DNA from: Hordeum vulgare subsp. vulgare
Lineage: Eukaryota; Streptophyta; Magnoliopsida; Poales; Poaceae
Direction of reading: 5' to 3'
NCBI RefSeq assembly: GCF_904849725.1
Contig: NC_058524.1
Coordinates: forward strand, 28,241,001 to 28,305,000
Length of the DNA stretch: 64,000 bases
The position numbers and the translations under genes were made by a program. Shown here piece after piece: positions 32,027-42,027 of the stretch (positions are counted from its first letter, which is position 1; each line of letters starts with the position of its first letter). The notes beneath the pieces were generated by a model. That model worked only from the letters and a program-made list of their open reading frames with translations. It did not search any database and was not told where the DNA came from.

Positions 32027-32300
32027 ACGACGAAATAGGCTCGCGTTCCGTTTTATATATAAAACAACGATCACATACAATCATACGATTACAAACACCA
32101 CCTCAGACAACCTAAGGCTAGATACACAAATGCTGAAGATAAGTAGCAAGCACACAAAGGATAAGCAACAAAGCAACACTTGAGGTAGACAGAGATAGAC
32201 CAATCGTCGATAAGGTGAGGCCTTACAGGAGTCCGGCGCTTGGCCAATCAAAAGCCGCCGTGTACCCATGTCCGGGTTGGGGCGAGAGCAGCTTAGGACC
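32027..32300 (-). mobile_element. Possible LINE 3' fragment replacing the rest of ENOD93 copy D
   Basis: On the minus strand the end reads GTTTTATATATAAAACGG and GCGAGCCTATTTCGTCG, a pattern I associate with 3' ends of plant LINE-type elements. No coding remnant or target duplication was found. Confidence 0.3.
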
Positions 32301-32405
32301 GTCTATTGATTACTCCACATTAAAAACACATATTTCTTCCTACTAGTTTATTAATAGTTTGTATTAAAAATGTAGATTTATTACCCTGTTACTTCACGTT
32401 AATTA

Positions 32406-32673
32406 CTCTCTCCGTCACGGTTTAGAAGGCACGGTTAAACTTGCGTGCGTTTTCAAAATAGACAAGGTTTAAGGCGGGAAAGCAATTACTCTTATTAATT
32501 AGTACTAGCACTACTCATGCATGCGCCCTCCTAATTTGCTGCTCAAGCATTAGTACTCTTATTTTTTCCAGTTGATTAGGCGCATTAGCATATACACCTA
32601 CTACATCTCACAACCAATCGTTGACTACCTTGATCCGAGAGATTTTCCAAACGTGCCTTCTAAACCGAGGAAG
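32406..32673. mobile_element. Stowaway-like MITE, 268 bp
   Basis: CTCTCCGTCACGGTTTAGAA and CGTGCCTTCTAAACCG form inverted ends. TA stands at 32404-32405 and 32674-32675. Confidence 0.7.
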
Positions 32674-32675
32674 TA

Positions 32676-33643
32676 CCTCATTTGATTGAAAGAGGAAATA
32701 ACTTGTGACTTGTTCTCATAGGCTAACTAACCAAATCATAGGATCTAACACGAGACCGGATAAACACCGTGCCCCCGCCGCGTCTATCTATATAAGCTAA
32801 TCCCTCGACTTCAACCAATTCCCATATGTAAAATTTATTTGTTATTGAAGGGAAAGCCGTTCCATCCGTTCTTGAATAGCTTCCTTCAAAAGGATTTTCA
32901 CCCAGTCATACCTAATCCATAATGAAGCTGAATGGTTTTTCTAGGTCCAATTCCATCTATTTTTTTAGACAATTCTCATTGTCGCACCTAAAATTACGAG
33001 AGTAAATATTTCTTTATAAGTATACGTCAAATGGTGGAAGATTGATTCAAATAAGTGAAGGTTGATTTCTATTCAACGGAAGGTAGATTTTCTATTTGTG
33101 GAAGGTTAATTTGGCTGAGTTGATTTCTTGAAAATCATTAATAGAGGCGGATGTTTGCACCTACAATTGAATGGCCGACTCCTGATTATATCCACCGACA
33201 TGGACGGATTCACGCCCCAGATAGAAGGAGCGACGGCCTAGGGCTTAGGCACATCTCCTTCGTATACTGTACAATTGTAGCTACAGTAAATGCTATAGTC
33301 AACGAAGTCTACCTGTCCTCGACAACCGTCCACGGACTACGTCCGGACATAAAAACGGATATATATCGAAACTATTGGCGGGTCAGCTTTGGAGACGCCC
33401 TAAGGACGAGCTGAAGAAACAAAATCAACATCTAATGGAGATTTCGGAACATCAAAATAATATCTATTCTGGGTGATTTTTATCAAAACTTAGGTTTCAT
33501 GTGATATTCTCTCTCTCAACAAACAAAAATTTAGCACTCAACCACTAGTCAAATTGGGCTGATTTCCGACGCGTCTAACCGGGTTGGGTAGGACGAAAAC
33601 TCCCACACACACAGACAAATCTGAAGTGAGATGGTGTGCACGC
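32676..33643. other. Spacer, no gene seen
   Basis: Mostly AT-rich. A block at 33150-33420 is less AT-rich but has no recognisable product. Confidence 0.5.
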
Positions 33644-33646
33644 TAA

Positions 33647-35953
33647 GAGCATCTCTAGTAGTACCCTCAAACCCTCATACCAGTTGAAGGGTTGAGAATT
33701 GGCATTTTTTGGCACTTTTAAGGATTGAAAAACAGGGGCAAAGACTAGAACCCTCAAACCCAACCCTTATAACAGAATACTCCGTTATAAGGGTTGAATT
33801 TGAGGGTTTAGTCTTTGCCGCAACCCCAACCCTTAAATCTGTCATTTGACATATCACAATTATCACTAGAAAAACACAATCAACCTTGAAACAAACTAGG
33901 AAATGAAAATCATTGATGCATGGTTTAATAGTTTACATCATAAAATCATCATCTTCCCCCTCTCATCGGCACCATCACCAAAAAGTTGCACCTCAGCGCC
34001 ATCTCCTAGACCACTTCCACGTCCATCAAGCACCTCCATTTTCGCCGGTGGTGGAGTCCTCCACACTGCCATCGCCACCACCACTCATCGGAGTATCACC
34101 TCGAAGAGTAGAGGACGCACCACAGAATATCCTCTTCCTCTCCGCGATGTCCTCCTTGTACTCCTTCCACCACATCAATTGGTCTTCATCAATGTCCTTA
34201 TTGGACATCATTATGTGCTCCTTCTCTTCCACCATGAGTTCTTTCCATGCCTTTGCTTCTTTGACCTTGATCATCCTCTCCTCCAGGTCGGCCTTGCGCT
34301 TGGCTTCTTCACGCCTTGCTTCAACTTGTGCAAGCTTCACCTCTTTCTTATTCTCGTTGATAAGGAGCTTTGTCTCCAATGTCTTCATTATCAATGCCTT
34401 CCTTGACTTCATCATATGTTCCATCTTCTCCCTTATGCTTGACGCCTCTCCTTCCATCTTCTTGCTTAGCTTATCCTTCTTGGTTCCCTCGGGCTTGCAC
34501 TCGTTCCTTTCCTCCTCATCACTATCATCCATCCTAAGCATTGTCGACTTCTTGGGTGCGGTCTCTTGATCCCTCAACTTCCACTTGTCATAAGTTTAAA
34601 GAATTTTCCAAACATGCTTAAATGGAAATGCTTTGCCCTTGGAAGCGGCCATCTCCTTGTACCTCAAGTCGGCAATTGCCTCCTACAAACCCACCAATAG
34701 CATAGTAAACATACATAACAATAGCATAGAAAATCAAAATAAATGTGAAAAACACATATGTACTTACATAGTCACTCTCCACGGTCCCACTAGGCGGTGC
34801 ATCCTTCACTTGGTCCATTGCCGCACTCCAACGAGCACAATGGGGCTTCATCAACTCCCACCGGCCTTGTAGCGACAGGTAACTACGAGCGTCGTACCCA
34901 CCGGTCTTCGGCTTAATCTTGCAATAGAGGTCCTCTATGCATTGCCAATAGAGTTTATCGGTTTGATCGGCACCGGTGCTTGCATCCATTCCCACATGTG
35001 CCCAAGCACGAACCAAGAGAATATCTTCGTCCTCGCTATAGTTTGTCGAGCGCACGGTGTGTTTTCCAACGGTGGAGAACGCCTCCTCCTCTATCTCGGT
35101 CACCTCCTCCTCATCTTCCCCTTCCTCCTCCTCATCACCCTCTTCCTCCAAGTCATCACTAAACCCAAAGGGTTCGAGAGGAGGAGCCCCGATGTCCACC
35201 TCCGCGTCTTCGAGAAGCCCCATGAATGATGTCAGCGGGGCGGGCATTCACCTCGTGCACGACGGGCGGAGGGGCGACGGCCGGGGCGGGCACAGGAGCC
35301 GGCTTCTTCCGGGAGATGGTCTTCTTCACCTTCGGCCCCGCCGCCCCCTTCGGCCCAAGGGAGGGCTTCTTCTTCCGACCCTTGGTGGCGGGCGGCTTCG
35401 GCGGGGCGAGGGAGGAGGCGGGCGGGGTGAGGGACGTGGCGGGCGGGACGACGGAGGCGGCGGCTGGGGCGGGCTGGGGGTGGACGACGTGCTGGCCAGC
35501 ACGCCGCCTCTTTGCGCCGACGTGGGTGGCGGCCACCACCGGCGCCACCTGCGCCTGGCTCGGAACGACCGGCTTGTTGGGCCGACGCGGGCGTCGCCGA
35601 GGCCGGGGCCGGGGCGGGGCGACGGGCGGAGGGAGGGAGGAGGCGGCCGGGGCGAGGAAGGAGGCAGCTAGGGCCTCCATGGCGTGCGGCGGCCGACGGC
35701 AGCGAGGAGGCGGGTGGCGGGAGGCGGGAGGCGGGGAAATTTCCCTCCCGCGCGTCGACCGGTAGGAGTGCGGGCTAGGGATGGGTTCCCCTCTTCAATC
35801 CTCACTTTTAGAGATTGAGAGGGCAACCCGGGTTCAATCCTTATTTTTTTTTAAGGGTTTAGGGGTTCTATTCTTTGCTTTTTTTCGTTTCAATCCGTAA
35901 AAAATGATTTATTTTAAGGATTTGAAGATTTAAGAACACTACAAGTGATGCTT
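33647..35953 (-). mobile_element. PIF/Harbinger-type element carrying only ORF1, 2.3 kb
   Basis: The left end GAGCATCTCTAGTAGT is complementary in large part to the right end CACTACAAGTGATGCTT. The 3 bp duplication TAA stands at 33644-33646 and 35954-35956. TAA/TTA duplications are typical of PIF/Harbinger. The only gene is the Myb/trihelix-type ORF1; no DDE transposase is present, so movement would need help. The flanks read GTGCACGCT and TTGACACCCCACTCATGCAC. These are contiguous in the paralogous upstream block of copy A (GTGCACGCTGAGTGACACTG), so the element landed in the promoter region of ENOD93 copy C. Confidence 0.8.
34026..35680 (-). pseudogene. Trihelix/NAM-associated ORF1 of the PIF element, broken
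   Basis: Starts at the ATG at 35678-35680 with an Ala/Pro-rich region of about 150 residues that includes lysine-rich blocks (KGRKKKPSLGPKG). The frame shifts near 35222. After that come an acidic stretch and the trihelix-like part YSEDEDILLVRAWAHVG and YLSLQGRWELMKPHCARWS. The donor GTAAGT is at 34762-34767 and the second exon starts at 34682 (EAIADLRYKEMA). That exon has an in-frame TAA near 34604 within WKIL*TYDKWKLRDQE. The C-terminal coiled part (KRKADLEERMIKVKEAKAW, DEDQLMWWKEYKEDIAERKR) is the NAM-associated domain. In Harbinger systems such a protein helps bring the transposase to the element ends. A frameshift and a stop make this copy non-functional. Confidence 0.75.
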
Positions 35954-36393
35954 TAATTGACACCCCACTCATGCACATGCTCCTATATTTGTTATCCTAT
36001 GATTCCCTGCCAACCCCGATGGATTGATGCATTGCCTGCTGTTATCCAGTTGCAGAAGAGTGCGGCGCACGTGAGATGGTTTTTAAATGACCAACGAGGC
36101 AGCGCCACCTGTGTTCTGCCGCAGCGCCGACCACCCAGCACGCCGCCGGTATTGCTAGCTCGCCTGCCAAAGTGCCAAAACCACGGTCTCGCTTCCCACT
36201 GTATCTATCGTCTTCTTGTGCGCACGCTGGTTGCCGGTTTCCTGCAGCCTACATAAACTCGGCCGAATCGGAGCACACCTCCTATCCATCTCATCTCACT
36301 CTCAGACGGTCACATAAAAAGCACACTGCTGCTGCTCTACTTCTAGTTCACTTCCTTCCGGTCTCGTGCCACCAAGCTGCCACTCCCACGAAA

Positions 36394-36897
36394 ATGTCTA
36401 CGGTGACCCGCGCCTACCTGGACCAGAGGCTCGCTGCAGCCAAGCGTTGCTCCAGAGGTAACCAGCAATGCTCGTATAGATACCATTCCGTCGTGCATTA
36501 ATTGCAGCTTCTGTAATGTATCTGTCCACTGAAACTTGATTGTCATTAACCTGTCGGTGTTGCAGAGGCTGCCATGGCGGGAGCCAAGGCCGCGGCCGTC
36601 GCCACCGTCGCAGCCGCAGTCCCCACGGTTAGTAGCTAGCCATTTAGTTCTTGCCTTCTTCGAGATATCCCTGCGGAGCACGAATGTGTTACCTCTTACC
36701 TGTAATTTCAGCTGGCGAGCGTGAGGATGCTGCCGTGGGCAAAGGCGCACCTGAACCCGGCCGGGCAGGCGCTCATCATCTCCACCGTCGCCGGGATGGC
36801 CTATTTCATCGTCGCCGACAAGACAATCGTCTCCATGGCCAGGAAGCACTCCTTTGACAACGCCCCGCCACACCTCAAGAACACCTCCTTCCACTAA
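36394..36897 (+). CDS. ENOD93-like: Early nodulin 93-like protein, copy C (103 aa, three exons)
   Basis: Exons 36394-36457, 36566-36627 and 36712-36897, with GT-AG borders and fitting phases (1, then 0). The protein is MSTVTRAYLDQRLAAAKRCS, then EAAMAGAKAAAVATVAAAVP, then LASVRMLPWAKAHLNPAGQ, the hydrophobic ALIISTVAGMAYFIVADKTI, and VSMARKHSFDNAPPHLKNTS with FH at the end. Length and ending agree with the usual cereal family members, so this is the most typical copy of the cluster. It shares about 400 bases of 3' flank with copies A and B (AATGAAATAATGTTGCCAAC region). Its upstream region is interrupted about 440 bases before the ATG by a PIF element. Membrane association is likely from the hydrophobic helix; the biochemical role is not established. 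Confidence 0.9.
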
Positions 36898-37339
36898 TTA
36901 GGCTGTAGATCAAATAATGCGCAGCAAGTTCTATACGCCTCCCCGAACTTGTCTGCTGAAATTGGGGCGATCAGGCGAGGCCATGCTTGCAGTGCGATGT
37001 TTACTGCGAGCAAGCACTAATTATCTTATCATGTATGAAATGAAATAATGTTGCCAACTTCTCCATCTTAGTACCTTTCCAGAGATCTTGAGTTAATAAC
37101 AGCTAGTTTTTAATTTTGTACGACCCTGGTTCATGTGCCATGACTCGTCTTTTCCTTATGGCGCTTACTAGTTGACATGCGTCAGAGCATTGCAAAATGC
37201 CGAGATAACACTGTAGTACTAGTTCACTCTTTTGATCCCCAGCTCCTCCCCTGTTCTGTTCCGAAATGCACGTAATGACGATCATGATACATTAGCTCAT
37301 ACGATTAATCTTTTCTCTCACTATTTCCACTACCCGCGT

Positions 37340-37829
37340 CTCCGCGTAACCGTCGACCGCGGGCGTGCTCCCTCAATTTCAAAAGTTACGAAAAATCTGT
37401 CCCACCTTGTATCCCGAATGGATCCCGTGTACACGTCGTATGACAAAGCATGCCGAATGATCTTTTCGCACGATCCCCTACGGAATCCCGATCAGTCCGG
37501 AAATTGATGACGACGACCTGATCGTCCTTACCTCGACACGAGTTAAGATCTGTCCCAACTCACCGATTGAGCACGCGGAGTACAAAGCTCTCGTCCATCG
37601 AACTCATGGGATCTATCTTTCCAAAAGATAATCTGTCACTGCCGACTGCTGAAGTACCTGTATGGCTGGACAGTCGAAATTGGTCACTCTTAAATCCGTG
37701 GAGGTTTGCCGAGGGTCCGAATGACGCAGCCCCGAGCTACATCCCAAGAATCTTCAAAGCGTCGGAGACATTGAAGGAAGTCATTCAGTCGATCTGCAAA
37801 ACCTCAATTGATTCGGGGGCTACTGCTCG
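37340..37829 (+). other. Internal 3' end of a Gypsy-like element, non-coding here
   Basis: Begins where the shared ENOD93 3' flank ends (about 37330). It leads to a polypurine-like ATTCGGGGGCTACTG at 37811-37825, just before an LTR. No pol motif is readable, so the element is truncated on the left. Confidence 0.45.
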
Positions 37830-38412
37830 TGTTGTACATTAGGGGTAGGCCTACGGACCTGCCTCTTTGGGCCTACCTAGGACCCTTACGGACATTAGTA
37901 TCCTTAAAGTCACCAAGGCTGCCTCGACCTCACTCGGTTCAGCAACCGTCACTCGGTCTGCCTGGAGTCACTCGGATCCTCTCGTGCGAGTCGGATACAT
38001 CTTGACACTCGGACCTCAGCGAGGAAAAGGCACCGAAGAGGCTGCAAACGGCTAAGGACTTAACCCATCGCATGAAGAGCAGTGAAGACTCACGTTACTA
38101 GTAACGCCGATAATTAAAGCTGTCGTTTCTAGTAACTTTTTCGTTTATTTGCATTAATTGCCTTGTAATGAAGCTCGGCCGGTCATGGTATGCACTATAT
38201 AAGCCACTTCTCGCTCTAGCTCAAGGGTTCAACACTTTGTAATCTTTTACACCCCATAAGAAAATACCAGCCTCAGGGCTCGAGACGTATGGCTGTTACC
38301 ACTTTCGAGTGGGGTCTAAACTCGTACATCCGAGTGCATCCACTGCGTCTAGTTAGACTTTGCCCCTTCATTCATACCCTTAGGTACTATTGTTAGGGTC
38401 ATTCCCACGACA
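37830..38412 (+). repeat. LTR of a Gypsy-like element, 583 bp
   Basis: Starts TGTTGTACATTAGG, contains TATATAAG at 38196-38203, and ends TTCCCACGACA. The preceding GGGGGCT tract supports a 3' LTR on the plus strand. No matching 5' LTR in the window. Confidence 0.6.
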
Positions 38413-38439
38413 CTAGGAGATGGCCCACAAAGGCAGACA

Positions 38440-38960
38440 AAATCGCTATTCTAACCTTCTCAGCGATTTTTGTCACAATCTGAACTTGATATAAAAGTAT
38501 TTCACGTTCTGATCTTTTTGGCAACATCATAGCCCGTGACGTTACTGCCCGACATAGAAATCCGAGCTAGATAGCATTTTTGCTCTGGTCCACTGCCATG
38601 ACGAGTACGCGTAGGTAACAGGTTAGAAACGCCGAGCTAGATCTCGTTTCTGGAAACGTCACTGACCCTGGCGTTTCTATGTAGGGCAGCAACGCCAAAA
38701 GCCTTGACGTTTCTATGTTGTTTTGAAACGCAAGGCCTTTGACGTTGCCGCCCTATATAGAAACGGGGTCTAGCTCGACGTTTCTGGCTTGTCACATACG
38801 CATGGTCGGCCTGACAGTGGACAAGGGCAGAAACGCTATCTAGCTTGGCGTTTCTATGTTGGATTGACTATGATGTTATCAAAAAGATTAGATCATAAAA
38901 CACTTTTATGTTGAGTTCAGTTTGTGACAAAGATTAATAAAAATGTTAAAACAGTGATTT
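38440..38960. mobile_element. Long-TIR (MULE-like) non-autonomous element, about 520 bp
   Basis: Terminal inverted repeats of roughly 90 bp: TTTTTGTCACAATCTGAACT at the left against the complement of AGTTCAGTTTGTGACAAAGA at the right, and GATCTTTTTGGCAACATCAT against ATGATGTTATCAAAAAGATT. The middle repeats CGTTTCTATGTTG-type units and GAGCTAGAT. The target duplication is not clear. Confidence 0.6.
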
Positions 38961-39579
38961 CGGCCGAAGCGAGACGCATACACGCGCTGCTTAACATGTC
39001 AGTCCCGTTGACTAGCTGCACCAAACTACTGTCGACCTCCTTAAACATTCGGTAGGACGGCATGTCAGTCCCGATGGCTAGCTGCAACCGACACGTCTTT
39101 GTGTGCATGTAGGAGTATTATGCCAAGTCGTAACAGAGCGACAGATAATCATGGGAACTCTCTAATCACAAACACCATGCCACACACAGGAGAATACACC
39201 AACCAACAGAGACGACGTAAAGAATTGCAACAGACCTGACCATCTCATTTACCAACCAACAGGGACTACGTAGTAGGATTAGTGCACCACACTGCCCTCT
39301 TGTCTTGATGCGTCTCCTCCCCTCTACATATTTACTACTGCAGCACCCTCTACAACTTTAATGGAAATGCGTAGTTCGCTGATTGGTGTGAACTTTCGGT
39401 GGTACAAGAACGTCGATTCAAATTTATTATGTTTGCGTGCTTAATAAAACCAAGTCATACTAGAAAGCATTTTATAATTTTAATATTTTTAAACAACCAT
39501 AGCATGCCCCACATACCAGGACAGCTGGGGTATACCGCAAGATCGAAGTGGCCCGACACACAAAATTGCTAGTGAGTTG
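38961..39579. other. Spacer, no gene seen
   Basis: Includes two similar stretches with GTCAGTCCCG.TG..TAGCTGCA (about 38999 and 39065). Nothing else supported. Confidence 0.45.
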
Positions 39580-41140
39580 TGTTAAAGTAGAACAAGATTG
39601 ATTGAAAGTAAATGAACGATAAGTCTTTGTTTTTATTGATACTCAAGTATATATACATCTCGAAAAGATGAAAATAAAGGGTGTTTGTTCGGAGACATCC
39701 GTCCAAAACAGATGCCTATTGACAATAAAGAGAGAGAAGGGACATAACTCTTCGGGGTTGGACACACCTTTCGCTAATGATGATCCATTAATTAGCATGT
39801 GCTAATTAAAAATAGACATGTGATAATTTATTCCTAACACCCCCTTATACAACACCGCTTCCTGATCACCACTAAAGGCTTCTTGAACATCACTGAAGGT
39901 GTCTTGTATATTCATCTTCCATCTTGATAAATCCTTTGTACAATCTTGAGTCTTCCCAAAAACCTTATGGAAAAAATATGAGGAGAATGGTGCTGATATG
40001 TTGCTAAAATTTCTTTAAACCTGATGGGTAAAAAATAAGGAGAATATGATGCAACATATTATGATTAGTATCTCCTTGATAACACATATGAGGAAAACCT
40101 TTGAACAAGGAGAAAACTTATTTGTGAGTTTGGAGACCAATAAATGTTCATTGTATACTTTCGTTTAAAAAAACCCAAGTGAGAAAAATAGAAATTATTG
40201 CATATGTTGCCTTGTTAAAACCTTTTATGAGAAACTTCAAGAGAAATCACATAAGGGAAAAGAGTGTGATCTGATATGCCATTGGAAACTCCTTTAAAAT
40301 GCAGTGGGAAAAATATAAGGAGAAAATAATATGACATATCATAATAATTGTCTCTTTAACTCAATATTATAAAATCCATACAGTTTAGAGGACAATAAAT
40401 ATGTTGTGTATACATCCCTAAAAACCCCAGTTGGGGAAAACAAAAAATATGACATATGATTTCATGTTGATATTACCTCATGAAAAATCTTTATGAGAAC
40501 ATGTACAGTAAACTCATGCAGGGAAAAATATTATAATATGATGCTCTGAACATGAAAAATTCAGGAAGATACTCCCCTAATTCTTGCAAATTCCGAAGCC
40601 GTCACATACCAATTCAGTGAACATATTTCTAGAATGTAGAAGTTGGTAGAGACTTGGTGAACAAATCAGCCACATGATTTGAATTGCAATATATGAAATA
40701 TAGAGATATTGCTTATTATGTAACATGTTTGCATCCGGGGAACACAAGCAACATTATCTTTGAGATAATGGTTGGTGGATGTAGCTAATAAGATTTGTTT
40801 TGAAGACTTTCATGGGATGGCTACGACACCTAGTAGGAACACATAGCTTGTCTACGATCTAACATGGTAGGGATCTAATCAACGTATCCAATAATATCGG
40901 GTGTCCAGATTTCTCTAAAACTGAAAGATTAGGACAAGATGTTTGATGCCTTGGAGATATGAAAATATATTCTTGAGTCCCAACCAATTATGTTTGGTGG
41001 GTCCAATGGCACTAGGATATGGAACTTTAGGTCCTAAAATCTTGTTTCCATCTCCTCGCAGTCTAAATGAAATTTTCTCTACGTCTAGAGAACGAATAAC
41101 CATGGAAATTATGGATGGGTAAGACATCCCCACAATCTAT
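39580..41140 (-). mobile_element. Truncated Copia element: 260 bp LTR and pol tail
   Basis: A probable 3' LTR (39580-39839) starts TGTTAGGAATAAATT on the minus strand, after the purine run AAGGGGG. It contains TATATATA and AATAAA in the right order and ends CTTTAACA. To the right, on the minus strand, 40915-41133 encodes VIRSLDVEKISFRLRGDG... and PTKHNWLGLKNIFSYLQG. These are the two sides of the Copia region after reverse transcriptase, with about 27 residues between them deleted. Further on, decayed RNase H text reaches ADLFTKSLPTSTF at about 40640. The 5' part of the element is missing. Confidence 0.65.
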
Positions 41141-41305
41141 TTTGTCTAGTATAATCTAGATAATGACGACATGTGTACCATAATGTATGAGTGAATGTGC
41201 GAGAGGTTTTACCCAAATTCTTCATCTCAAATTCCGTCATTTGGATGATCACATGATTCGTCATTGCAGGATTAATCCTTGTATATGACGAGCATTATGG
41301 TAATC

Positions 41306-42027
41306 CACTAGAAGAAATATGTCAACTAGCGACCTTCTAGCAATGACGCAAGTAGAAATGGTCGTAAATCTACGACCATTTGAGACCAATTGGTTGTAAG
41401 ATGTCCGGAGGGGTCCTAACCCTAAAAACTAACGACCATTTTCATCAGAAATGTCATAACTTCCTTACTAGAAATTGTCGTAAAGCGGACAGCACCGGCC
41501 ACCTCTTGTTACTAATTAGTTCGAATGCATTAGGATGGTTAGGCAACAACCTCAGTTTACCTGTCATTTTTGCTTACTTCTTGTTAAACAAAGATCACAC
41601 ACTGACAGGTGGGACCCATTTGACAGCAGAAGCACACGCGAGCGCAAAATTCGTTGGGTAATTTTTTTTACCCGAGCGTGGACTCGAACCCACGACCACT
41701 GGGTTGTGGCTGCTTGTTGACTACCACTGGGCTAGAGAGGGATTGCTGCCCATCTACCGAAATGACTGTATATTATATAAAACTGCGGTTGTCTCTTGCC
41801 AAATCTAAGTCATTGACAAGTGGGACCTATTCCGAGGATAGGACAGAGCCAACACTTAGCCAAAATTTCTAGGTCTTCCACGACAAGTGAGACGGCGGAG
41901 GCGATGACGGGGGCAACTAGCGCTGGAGGGGGTGAGGGCGGGGGCCAGCAGCGGAAGCAACCGCCTGGGGCGGGGGCGCCGAACGGCGATGGTGGTGTCG
42001 GGGCCGCTCACCTTGACCCAACTAAGC
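41306..42027. mobile_element. CACTA-like end and adjoining sequence
   Basis: CACTAGAAGAAATATGTCAA at 41306 resembles CACTA terminal sequence. It is followed by subterminal-like repeats of a GTCGTAA/TACGACC type up to about 41480. The other end was not found. The block at 41880-42030 is GC-rich, without a recognisable gene. Confidence 0.4.
41671..41745 (-). tRNA. tRNA-like sequence (decayed tRNA or SINE head)
   Basis: On the minus strand an A-box-like TAGCCCAGTGG is followed about 35 bases later by a B-box GGTTCGAGTCC. The latter sits in a T-arm-like hairpin (CGTGG-GTTCGAGT-CCACG). The acceptor stem pairs poorly, so this is a pseudogene or the promoter head of a SINE, not a working tRNA. Confidence 0.4.

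Noticed and set aside
34026..34569. Plus-strand 218-codon Ser-rich frame
   Set aside because: It is the antisense shadow of the NAM-associated exon on the minus strand.
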